From assembly GCA_900320095.1 (NCBI GenBank), contig ONQZ01000014.1, forward strand, positions 1-60,699: a stretch of DNA of 60,699 nucleotides, given 5' to 3'. Every line of letters starts with the position of its first letter. Position 1 is the stretch's first letter. Shown piece after piece: positions 50,615-58,411 of the stretch. The position numbers and the translations under genes were made by a program. Source of the stretch: an uncultured Lentisphaerota bacterium. GTDB lineage: Bacteria; Verrucomicrobiota; Lentisphaeria; Victivallales; UBA1829. Below the pieces are notes generated by a model, which ran no database searches, was not told the DNA's origin, and saw only the letters and a program-made list of their open reading frames with translations.

Positions 50615-51946
50615 TCACAAAACGTTTGATTGATTCGGTTGAGGGTCGTCCGGGGTCAGGTACGGCGCGAACCTGCCCGACTCGCGGCCGGACACGGACA
50701 CCGTCGCGACAAACACCCCGTCGTCGCGGTATGCGCTCTCCAGAATCCGCGCCTTTTCGTGCAGAAGCGCCACGAGGTCGGCGCGTTCCGGCGGTATCTC
50801 CGCCCGGCAGATCTCCGAAGGGCCGCCGCACTTCGCGGACAGCGCCTCCAGCAACGCGTCGATGCCCTCACGGGTCCGGCAGGAAATGAACACGGCGTCG
50901 GGGAACGAGTTTTTGAGCTTGATCCGGGTCAGCGGATCGGTGATGAGGTCGCATTTGTTGCAGACCACGAGGATGGACTTGCGTTCCGCGCCGAGTTCGC
51001 CCAGCACAGACAGCGTGGTCTCCACGTGGTTAAAGACGTTCGGATTGGACGCGTCGAGCACCAGCACGATGAAGTCGGCGAGCACGGCCTCCTCCAGCGT
51101 GGACCGGAACGCCTCGATCAGCGAATGCGGCAGCCTGCGCACGAATCCGACGGTGTCCGTCAGGATCAGGTGCGTCTTGTCCGGCAGCGTCAGGGCGCGC
51201 GTCGTAGGGTCGAGCGTGGCGAACAGCTGGTCGGCGGCAAACGCGTCGGCTCCGGTCAGCAGGTTCAGCAGCGTGGATTTTCCGGCGTTGGTGTAGCCCG
51301 CGATCGCCGCGTTCGGCAGGTTCGCGCGCATCCGGCTCTTCCGCTGGGTGCCGCGGTGCTTGCGTATCTCCGCGAGTTCGGCCTTCAAATCGGAAATGCG
51401 CTGGCGGAGTTCGCGGCGGTCGATTTCGATCTGTTTCTCGCCGCCGCCGCGCGCCCCGGTCACGCCGCCGCGCTGACGCGACAGGTGCGTCCAGGCTCCG
51501 GTCAGGCGCGGCAGGAAATACTGGCAGCGGGCGAGTTCGACCTGAAGCACGGCCTCGCGAGTACGCGCGCGCGATGCAAAAATGTCCAGGATGACCTCCT
51601 GGCGGTCGATCACTTTCATGCCGAAGAGCTGTTCGAGGTTGCGCTGCTGGGTCGGACTGAGCGCGACGTCGAAGATCACGATGTTCGCCTCCGCCTCCTT
51701 CGCCGCGTCGCGTATCTCCTCCGCCTTGCCGCTCCCGACGTAGTATTTCGGGTTCGGCGCTTTCAGTCCGGCGACGACCTGCCCGGCGACCGGCACTTCC
51801 AGCGTGCGGACCAGTTCGGCGAGCTCCTTCAGGTCGTCCGCAGTGGACGCCGGGTCCGCCGGATGGATGCACGGGCCGACCAGATACGCGCGGAAGACGT
51901 TCTTCCGTTCGTTCTCGTCCGTCCGGTATGTCATCGTCTGGGACAT
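50615..51946 (-). CDS. hflX: GTPase HflX
   Basis: 443 residues. The N-terminal HflX domain (LVRTLEVPVAGQVV, KYYVGSGKAEEI, LSPTQQRNLE) and a glycine-rich linker (RQRGGVTGARGGGEKQIE) precede the G domain: GYTNAGKST (G1), DTVGFVRRLPHSL (G3) and NKCD (G4). It binds the 50S subunit and splits stalled ribosomes. It starts the leftward run toward the coiled-coil gene. Confidence 0.97.
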   Translation of the reverse strand: MSQTMTYRTDENERKNVFRAYLVGPCIHPADPASTADDLKELAELVRTLEVPVAGQVVAGLKAPNPKYYVGSGKAEEIRDAAKEAEANIVIFDVALSPTQQRNLEQLFGMKVIDRQEVILDIFASRARTREAVLQVELARCQYFLPRLTGAWTHLSRQRGGVTGARGGGEKQIEIDRRELRQRISDLKAELAEIRKHRGTQRKSRMRANLPNAAIAGYTNAGKSTLLNLLTGADAFAADQLFATLDPTTRALTLPDKTHLILTDTVGFVRRLPHSLIEAFRSTLEEAVLADFIVLVLDASNPNVFNHVETTLSVLGELGAERKSILVVCNKCDLITDPLTRIKLKNSFPDAVFISCRTREGIDALLEALSAKCGGPSEICRAEIPPERADLVALLHEKARILESAYRDDGVFVATVSVSGRESGRFAPYLTPDDPQPNQSNVL

Positions 51947-51985
51947 GCGGTCAAGCTCCTGCGGGAAATGAGGTCAAAAAGAGGG

Positions 51986-52588
51986 TCAGATGCTGTCGCT
52001 GAACAGCGAACGGTAGCGGATGAAATACTGCAGCCCGGACCCGACCGTGATGAGCACGACCGCGCCCTGGAGACATTTCCAGATGACCGTATAGGGCGAC
52101 ACGCCGAGGTCGAGCCCGAAAAGGTGTATCCAGGCGGCGCCGCCGAACGCCAGCGTGAACATCTGCGTGGCGGTCTTCATCTTGCCCCAGCGGTCGGCGG
52201 CGATGATCACGTTCTTGGAGGACGCGAGCGTCCGCAGTCCGGTCACCATGAACTCGCGGGTCAGGATCACGATCAGCACCCAGCCGGGGATCATGCCGTA
52301 GTCCAGCATCATGATGAACGTCGCGAGAATGAAGATCTTGTCGGCGAGCGGGTCCATCAGGCGTCCGAAATCGCTTTCCACGTGGTATTTGCGCGCCAGG
52401 TGGCCGTCCAGCAGGTCGGTGATGCCCGCCAGAAACGCCACGATCAGGGCGATCGCGTGGCACACATACGCCGTGTGTTCGCCGACTTTGATGCAGGTCG
52501 GGTTCGCGCTGTCGAAGTTCGCCAGCACCACAAAACAGAAGATCAGGATGATGCGGCTGACCGTGAGTGCGTTCGGGAGATGTTTCAT
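51986..52588 (-). CDS. pgsA: CDP-diacylglycerol--glycerol-3-phosphate 3-phosphatidyltransferase
   Basis: 200 residues with several TM helices. The CDP-alcohol phosphotransferase motif DLLDGHLARKYHVESDFGRLMDPLADK supplies the D-G-x2-A-R-x8-G-x3-D-x3-D pattern. It makes phosphatidylglycerol phosphate at the inner membrane. The N-terminus (LPNALTVSRIILIF) is typical. Its start overlaps the rimO stop by 4 bp. Confidence 0.95.
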   Translation of the reverse strand: MKHLPNALTVSRIILIFCFVVLANFDSANPTCIKVGEHTAYVCHAIALIVAFLAGITDLLDGHLARKYHVESDFGRLMDPLADKIFILATFIMMLDYGMIPGWVLIVILTREFMVTGLRTLASSKNVIIAADRWGKMKTATQMFTLAFGGAAWIHLFGLDLGVSPYTVIWKCLQGAVVLITVGSGLQYFIRYRSLFSDSI

Positions 52589-53988
52589 TTTGCCTTTCCT
52601 CCGGGCGTACGCCCTTCAGGTTCGTAGGTTCCGTACAAATCGTATGCGGTCGCCCGCGTGATGATCACGGGCACTGCCATCCCCGCCGTGAGCCCGGCGG
52701 GGCACTTGGATACATGTACCGTCTGGTCGATGTCCGGGGCGTCCATGAGCATGCGTCCGCGCCAGCGGCCGCGCCCGGCGTCCTCGTCCAGGATGATCTC
52801 GAGCGTCTGTCCGACCAGCGCCCGGTTCGTTTCCCGCGAAATCTTTTCCTGTTCGGCGGCGATCATGGCGGCGCGCGCGGCTGCCGTCTTTGCCGGGACG
52901 CGCCCCTTCATGGAAGCCGCCGGAGTGCCGTCCTCGGGCGAGAACGCGAACACGCCGATGCGGGAGAAGACGCGCGCCTTCACCGCGTCGAGAAGCTGCT
53001 GGAAATCCGCCTCGGTCTCGCCGGGAAATCCGGTCATCAGCGTGGTGCGGATCGTGAATCCCGCCTCGCGGAGCTTGCGGATCACCTCGTTCTGGCGTTC
53101 CGCCGTGATGTGACGGTTCATCGCCGCCATCACGGCGTCGGAAACGTGCTGGACCGGCATTTCGATATGGGGGATCAGGCGGCGGCATTTCCTGAACGCG
53201 CGGATCATGGCGTCGTCGATGGATGCCGGATGCACGTACATCAGGCGAAGACGGAATTCGCCGGGGAGCTTGTCGAGCGCGGCGAGCAGCTCCGGCAGTT
53301 CGGATTTGCCGTTTTTGCTCCGGTCGCGTCCGAACGCCCCGGTGTCCTGCGCGATCAGAATGAGTTCGCGGAACCCCTGCTCCGCCAGCGATTTCGCCTC
53401 GGCCACGACCGACTGCACGGTGCGGCTGCGGAGCGCGCCGCGGATGGACGGGATCAGGCAGTAGGTACAGCAGTTGCAGCAGCCGTCCGCGATCTTCAGG
53501 TAGGCGAAATGCGCGGATTCGACCGGCAGACGCGGCGTCGTTTCGTCGTAGATCCAGGAACACGGCTTGACGTTTTTCCATTCGGGAACGGGCTTGTCCG
53601 CGATCAGGCGTTTCAGCACCTTTGCGATCCCGGCGGGCGAATCGATCCCCTCCCAGGCGTCGACCTGCGGATATTTCGCGCGGACTGCACCGTCCTTGTC
53701 CCATTGCGGCAGGCACCCGGCGACCACGACCAGACGCCCCGCGCGGCGTTTCTTCCACGCGCAGGCCCGGCGTATCTCCTCCATCGCCTCCTTGCGGGCG
53801 GAGAGCAGGAAAGCACAGGTGTTGATCCACATCACATCCGCCTCGTCGTCATCGGCGGTCAGGCCGAATCCGTCCACGAGCAAGGCTCCGGCGGCCACAC
53901 CCGTGTCCACCGTGTTTTTCGGGCAGCCGAGGCTGACCAGACGCACCAGATACGGCCGCGCCTGCTGTTCTTCCGTGTTTTTTTTCAA
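52585..53988 (-). CDS. rimO: Ribosomal protein S12 methylthiotransferase RimO
   Basis: 467 residues. The N-terminal UPF0004 domain has LVSLGCPKNTVD and a WINTCAFL Cys; the radical-SAM CxxxCxxC is in GCCNCCTYCLIP; a C-terminal TRAM domain is present. It adds a methylthio group to Asp of S12. The CPKNTVD start favours RimO over MiaB. It has its own promoter (54034-54062) and is coupled to pgsA. Confidence 0.93.
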   Translation of the reverse strand: MKKNTEEQQARPYLVRLVSLGCPKNTVDTGVAAGALLVDGFGLTADDDEADVMWINTCAFLLSARKEAMEEIRRACAWKKRRAGRLVVVAGCLPQWDKDGAVRAKYPQVDAWEGIDSPAGIAKVLKRLIADKPVPEWKNVKPCSWIYDETTPRLPVESAHFAYLKIADGCCNCCTYCLIPSIRGALRSRTVQSVVAEAKSLAEQGFRELILIAQDTGAFGRDRSKNGKSELPELLAALDKLPGEFRLRLMYVHPASIDDAMIRAFRKCRRLIPHIEMPVQHVSDAVMAAMNRHITAERQNEVIRKLREAGFTIRTTLMTGFPGETEADFQQLLDAVKARVFSRIGVFAFSPEDGTPAASMKGRVPAKTAAARAAMIAAEQEKISRETNRALVGQTLEIILDEDAGRGRWRGRMLMDAPDIDQTVHVSKCPAGLTAGMAVPVIITRATAYDLYGTYEPEGRTPGGKAK

Positions 53989-54033
53989 GAAAAATCTCCG
54001 CGTTCAGGGGTAAACGAAAAACTTTATTAGGAT

Positions 54034-54062
54034 AATGTAGCACGCGAAGCGCTTTTTTTCCA
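54034..54062 (-). promoter_or_regulatory. Promoter of rimO-pgsA-hflX
   Basis: On the minus strand TGGAAA (54057-54062) and TACATT (54034-54039) are 17 bp apart, with TGC before the -10, 46 bp upstream of the rimO start. Confidence 0.55.
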
Positions 54063-54099
54063 GTTTTTTTCAGGAAAAAAACGGCATATTCTGACGCTG

Positions 54100-54157
54100 T
54101 TTTCCGTTTCGGAAACGGAAAACGCTCCGGCCCGATGACTTTCACCGAGACCGGAGC
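54100..54157 (-). terminator. Hairpins after the MFS gene
   Basis: On the minus strand GCTCCGG/CCGGAGC (54124-54157), then GTTTTCC, and a perfect 11-bp palindrome TTTTCCGTTTC-C-GAAACGGAAAA at 54100-54122. Confidence 0.6.
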
Positions 54158-54191
54158 AGTTCATTTTTGAGCTTGTTTCAGCGCGGACGGA

Positions 54192-56018
54192 TCAGGCGGT
54201 TTCCGCCTCGCTCGGACCGCGTTTCACGGGACGGCGTTTGTTCGGGATCAGCGCGCCAAGGAACATCCCGACCAGTCCGAACGTGACGACCGAAAGCAGC
54301 CACGGCCGCACCGGGGCGGGGACCGGCTTCATTCTGATGTCAATCGCCATACAATCAGGACTTCGGCTTACCAGATAATCTTCCTTGACCTCATAGGACG
54401 GGCGGACCATGACATCGAAGAAGTTCCCGTAGAACTTGCCCCAGCTGTACTCCGCCCGGATCGTCGGGTTTTCGAACCAGTACCCGAGCAGGCATCCGGC
54501 GATGACGCCCGCCACCGCGCCGTGAACGATGAACGTCCGGAACTTGTCACCGGCCTTCAGGATGTTCTCGCGCGTCATCACGTCGGGCGCGATGTAATTC
54601 TCGTCGCCGCCGAACCGCTTGTAGTAGAAATGGATCTTCACGAACGCGACAGCCGAGATCAGCGACAGCACCGCACCCAGCAGGAACAGCAGATGGTAGT
54701 TGCTGTCCTGCACGTCCAGGAAGTACCCGAACGCCGGAACGATGACCGTGGTGCCGAGCGCCAGGATCATGGCGTTCGCCGAGGCGAACTGCGCGAAGAT
54801 CGAGCCGGGGAAGAGACGCAGCGGCAGCGAGCTGGACAGCGTGAAGAAGCACCCGGACACCACGCCGTGGATGATGAACACGATCGCGAACGAGGACAGG
54901 ACAAGCGTCTTCGAGCCGGCCATGAGACCGGGGATGTAGTAGGTAATCTCCTTCTGCCACGGATTGTTGACGACCAGCCAGCCGACGAGCATCAGGACCG
55001 CGTAGGCCGCGAGGGACACGAAGCTCGTGCGGATCGGGTGGAACCGGTCTGCCAGAGCGCCCAGCGGATAGCTCAGCACGATGGAGAAACAGTACGTGAT
55101 CGCGAGCAGCTGCCCGTAGGTGCTGTCCGGCACGCCGATCGCCTTGGCGTACTGGATGGAGAAGTCGTTGATGGGGTGGAAACTGATATTCGCCAGCAGG
55201 AGCGCGACAATGATCCAGCGGTAATACGGCACGGAGAAGCACTGCCGGAAATAATCGATGAACGCGCCGAAAACGCGCTGGAATTTACTTTTATCAGCCG
55301 GAATCTCCTCCGGCGGCGGATACTTGCCTTCCTTCACGAAGAAGCACATGGAGTAGAGCCCCGCGGCGTACAGCGCGCCGAGCACGAGGAAGATCCATTT
55401 GAACCAGTCGAGCGCGTGCTCGAAAAGGTAGTAGTTGTACAGGATGCCCGCCAGCAGGCTGATGATGCGGAAGAGACTGAAGAACCGCCCGATAATGCGC
55501 TGCGGCACCACGTCGTTCACCAGGGCGTTGAAGATCGCCGACGCCAGCGTGTTGCCGAAGTCGAACAGCACCCAGAAGACGCAGAACGCCACCAGCGCCG
55601 CCGTGCGCGCGTTCATCGAAGTGATCTTTTCGATCGCGCCGCCGATCTCCGCGTTCAGGCCGATGCCGAGCAGGCCGACCACGATGAACGGCGTCGTGAA
55701 CAGCAGGAACGGGATGCGGCGTCCCAGGCGGCCGCGGTGCCGGTCGGAAAGATAGCTCACGATCGGCATCAGGAAGATGTTCGTGAAATTCGGGAACGAA
55801 ATGATCAGGATGGAATACAGCGTGTCGTTCAGCTCGAACCGTTCCTTCGCCAGCTTCACGGTCATCGGGAAGACCACGCGGTCCTTCATCGACCACGCGA
55901 AGTCGCCCCACAGCAGCAGGGCGAACAGCACGGCGAGTCCGGCGGCGGTGTACGTCAGCGTCCCGACGCTCCATTTGCTTTTCGATTGGGTCAGGTCCGG
56001 CAGCGGTTTGTCGCTCAT
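54192..56018 (-). CDS. MFS transporter, GPH/sugar:cation symporter-like
   Basis: 608 residues from the ATG at 56018, which follows AAAGGAG; an in-frame ATG 11 codons upstream is less likely. Twelve or more TM helices; YLSDRHRGRLGRRIPFLL is the MFS loop-2/3 signature in the style of GPH/SLC45 carriers. A larger insertion with two further TM helices lies in the last third (KAGDKFRTFIVHGAVAGVIAG and the final TM). The substrate is unknown; a sugar or glycoside is likely. It is divergent from tetR; -35 TTGAAT and -10 TACATT (56065-56092) form its promoter. Confidence 0.88.
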   Translation of the reverse strand: MSDKPLPDLTQSKSKWSVGTLTYTAAGLAVLFALLLWGDFAWSMKDRVVFPMTVKLAKERFELNDTLYSILIISFPNFTNIFLMPIVSYLSDRHRGRLGRRIPFLLFTTPFIVVGLLGIGLNAEIGGAIEKITSMNARTAALVAFCVFWVLFDFGNTLASAIFNALVNDVVPQRIIGRFFSLFRIISLLAGILYNYYLFEHALDWFKWIFLVLGALYAAGLYSMCFFVKEGKYPPPEEIPADKSKFQRVFGAFIDYFRQCFSVPYYRWIIVALLLANISFHPINDFSIQYAKAIGVPDSTYGQLLAITYCFSIVLSYPLGALADRFHPIRTSFVSLAAYAVLMLVGWLVVNNPWQKEITYYIPGLMAGSKTLVLSSFAIVFIIHGVVSGCFFTLSSSLPLRLFPGSIFAQFASANAMILALGTTVIVPAFGYFLDVQDSNYHLLFLLGAVLSLISAVAFVKIHFYYKRFGGDENYIAPDVMTRENILKAGDKFRTFIVHGAVAGVIAGCLLGYWFENPTIRAEYSWGKFYGNFFDVMVRPSYEVKEDYLVSRSPDCMAIDIRMKPVPAPVRPWLLSVVTFGLVGMFLGALIPNKRRPVKRGPSEAETA

Positions 56019-56064
56019 TTGTATTTCTCCTTTCGAGACTGTTTGGTGCATGAATTTTTTACTA

Positions 56065-56092
56065 AATGTAATGCATTTTTTATCAAATTCAA
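56065..56092 (-). promoter_or_regulatory. Promoter of the MFS gene
   Basis: On the minus strand TTGAAT (56087-56092) and TACATT (56065-56070) are 16 bp apart. Confidence 0.65.
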
Positions 56093-56113
56093 GCCGTTGT
56101 TCTGAATTTCTTC

Positions 56114-56141
56114 TTGATTTCAGGCGGAAACGGTGTATTTT
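56114..56141 (+). promoter_or_regulatory. Promoter of tetR-tolC-macA
   Basis: TTGATT (56114-56119) and TATTTT (56136-56141) are 16 bp apart. Confidence 0.6.
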
Positions 56142-56152
56142 TTATGCCGTTC

Positions 56153-56167
56153 GTGACACGGTGTCAC
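56153..56167. promoter_or_regulatory. Likely TetR operator
   Basis: The perfect palindrome GTGACAC-G-GTGTCAC lies just downstream of the tetR -10, where a bound repressor would block its own promoter. It fits the usual arm length of TetR-family operators. Confidence 0.65.
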
Positions 56168-56232
56168 AATAAAATCACCTTGTCAAATTCGTCCGAAATA
56201 CAGCATCTTCCCCCTCAAACACGCGATTCATT

Positions 56233-56832
56233 ATGCCAAGATACACGCAGAAAATGCGCGAAATGATGACCGAATCCATCCGGCACGACGTCTGCTCCGC
56301 CGGGATCGCTCTCCTCTGCGAGGGCGGCTGGGAAGCCTTCACCACGGAGAACATCGCGAAGCGCCTCAACGTGTCGCGCGGCGTCCTATATAATTACTTC
56401 AAGGACAAAAACGACATCCTGTATGCCATCGCCCGCGCCTCCATCGCCGCGCTCTGCGACAAGCTCGAGGAGATCGCCGCCAACGGCAAGCCGGCGTCCG
56501 AACGCCTCGCCGAAATGGCGCTCTTCATCATCCGCACGTTCCGCGAGAAGCGCAAGTACCACCGCGCGATCATGGAGAACGTGCCTCCGCCCAAGGATTC
56601 CTCGCATCCGGTCATCGTCGGCGACATGCGCCGCCAGGCGATCATCGAAGGCGTCATCCGCGACGGCGTCGCGTCCGGCGAATTCTTCGGCGTCGACCTC
56701 GCCGCCGCCGTCGTCCTCTTCAACGGAGCCATCCACAACATCTGCATGCTCAGCGATTTCCGGGACGAGCCCATCGATCCCGTTCCCGTCGTTCAACTTT
56801 TCCTCCGGAGTATCCAAAACAACCATGAATAA
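56233..56832 (+). CDS. TetR/AcrR-family repressor
   Basis: 199 residues. The N-terminal helix-turn-helix (FTTENIAKRLNVSRGVLYNYFKDKNDIL) is classic for TetR. The ligand-binding C-terminal part has no recognisable specificity. It overlaps the tolC-like gene by 8 bp and probably controls the tolC-macA-type efflux operon and itself, via the palindrome at 56153-56167. Confidence 0.95.
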   Translation: MPRYTQKMREMMTESIRHDVCSAGIALLCEGGWEAFTTENIAKRLNVSRGVLYNYFKDKNDILYAIARASIAALCDKLEEIAANGKPASERLAEMALFIIRTFREKRKYHRAIMENVPPPKDSSHPVIVGDMRRQAIIEGVIRDGVASGEFFGVDLAAAVVLFNGAIHNICMLSDFRDEPIDPVPVVQLFLRSIQNNHE

Positions 56833-58357
56833 GAAACTTCTCCTCCTCGCGGTCCCGGTCGCCCTCGTTTTCGGCGGCTGCCAGAGCTACACCAAGCCCC
56901 CCATGGCGATCAAGCACTCCACGTACACCGACATCCCGGACGAAGAGAAAGTCCTCTTCCCCGAGGAAATGAAGACGCTCACGCTCGAAAAGGCGCGGGA
57001 GATCGCGCTCGCGAACAACCCGGATTTCCTCCGCGTCAAGTTCTCGATCGACTCCGCGCGCGCCAGATACTACCAGAGCTTCTCAAGCTACGCGCCGACC
57101 CTAAACGCCGGGCTGTCCTTCAGCCAGAGCTTCTCCAAGGTCACGTCGTCCAGCTCCGGCGAAAAGCCGTGGACATACGGCACGACCGTCGGACCGTCCC
57201 TCAGCGGCTCCTGGCTCATCTTCGACAGCCTCGGACGCGAGATGAACATCCTCGCGCAGAAATACAACCTCAACCAGGCGAAGGACGCGCAGGAAGACGC
57301 GAAACGCCTCCTGCTCCGCTCCGTGGCGTACGCCTACAACGACGTCCAGCAGGCGATCTCGCAGAAAGCCATCGCGGAGGCGTCGATCGACTACAGCAAG
57401 AAGATGCTGAAGGAGACCCAGGACAAGTACGACGCCGGGAGCGCGCTCTATTCCGACGTTCTCAACTTCCAGATCACGCTCAAAAACGGCGAGCTTGAGC
57501 TGATCCGCACCGAGTACAACATCCGCGCCGCCAAGTACGTCCTCGCCGGCACGCTCGGCATCACCGACGGCACCATCCCCGACACCGTCGCGTTCGAGGA
57601 CGCCGTCATGCCCGAAAAGGAGGTCCTCGCGGACGTGACCGTCTACCTCGACTCCGCGCTCGCGAACCGTCCCGACCTTCAGCAGTACCGCGACCGCCTC
57701 GAAACCGCCAAGTACAGCTTCTGGAACTCCCTCACGGCGTTCGGTCCGAAGGTCAACGCGAACTACAACCTCGGCTACACCTGGAACCGCAACCAGACGC
57801 GTCTGGCGCGCACGACCACGAGCTGGTCCGGGTCCTGGGGCTTCAACTACGGCATCAGCGCGAACTGGAACATCTTCAACGGATTCTCCGACTACTTCGC
57901 CGCGCTCCAGTCCTACGCCAGCCTCGCCGAGTCCGACTACTCCCTCGCGCAGACCTGGATCACCGTCATCACCGACGTCCGCACGGCCTACGACAACTAC
58001 GTCACCAACATCGAAAAGGCGCACATCGCGCGCGATATCTACAAGCTCACGAAGGAAACGCGCGACCTCGTCGAAAACGAATACAAGGCGGGCAGCGCCC
58101 TGGTGACCCGCCTCAACGAGGCCGAACGCTCCGTCATCAACGCCCAGCACGAACTCCTCTCCGCAGTCATCAGCGCATCCAACGCCAAGGCGCAGCTCGA
58201 AGCCGCCGTCTACGCGTTCAGCGACCGCGACACGGATCAGGAGGAAGGCAAGGGCGAAGACGTCGACAAGGAGCTGGAGGACGGCAGCGCCTCCGCTCCG
58301 GCGAACAGCTCCAGCCAGCCCGCCGCGGTCCCCGCGGAACGGCAGACTGGCATCTGA
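56825..58357 (+). CDS. TolC-family outer-membrane efflux lipoprotein
   Basis: 510 residues from the ATG at 56825; a longer frame upstream is a shadow of tetR. The signal peptide ends in a lipobox (ALVFGGC). Two repeated OEP units follow, with LTLEKAREIALANNPDFLRVK and a matching second half (DVTVYLDSALANRPDLQQYRDRLETAKYS), as in TolC/OprM. It forms an outer-membrane channel with the downstream adaptor. Confidence 0.93.
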   Translation: MNKKLLLLAVPVALVFGGCQSYTKPPMAIKHSTYTDIPDEEKVLFPEEMKTLTLEKAREIALANNPDFLRVKFSIDSARARYYQSFSSYAPTLNAGLSFSQSFSKVTSSSSGEKPWTYGTTVGPSLSGSWLIFDSLGREMNILAQKYNLNQAKDAQEDAKRLLLRSVAYAYNDVQQAISQKAIAEASIDYSKKMLKETQDKYDAGSALYSDVLNFQITLKNGELELIRTEYNIRAAKYVLAGTLGITDGTIPDTVAFEDAVMPEKEVLADVTVYLDSALANRPDLQQYRDRLETAKYSFWNSLTAFGPKVNANYNLGYTWNRNQTRLARTTTSWSGSWGFNYGISANWNIFNGFSDYFAALQSYASLAESDYSLAQTWITVITDVRTAYDNYVTNIEKAHIARDIYKLTKETRDLVENEYKAGSALVTRLNEAERSVINAQHELLSAVISASNAKAQLEAAVYAFSDRDTDQEEGKGEDVDKELEDGSASAPANSSSQPAAVPAERQTGI

Positions 58358-58411
58358 CATTTCAAATTGAACAGAATCAAATAGAAAACATAACATAAAG
58401 GCCGTTTTTCC

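Noticed and set aside
46388..50629. A 1413-residue plus-strand ORF opposite recR and the coiled-coil gene
   Set aside because: Shadow of Ala/Lys-rich coiled-coil codons; Gly/Leu/Arg-biased with no motif and it overlaps several real genes.
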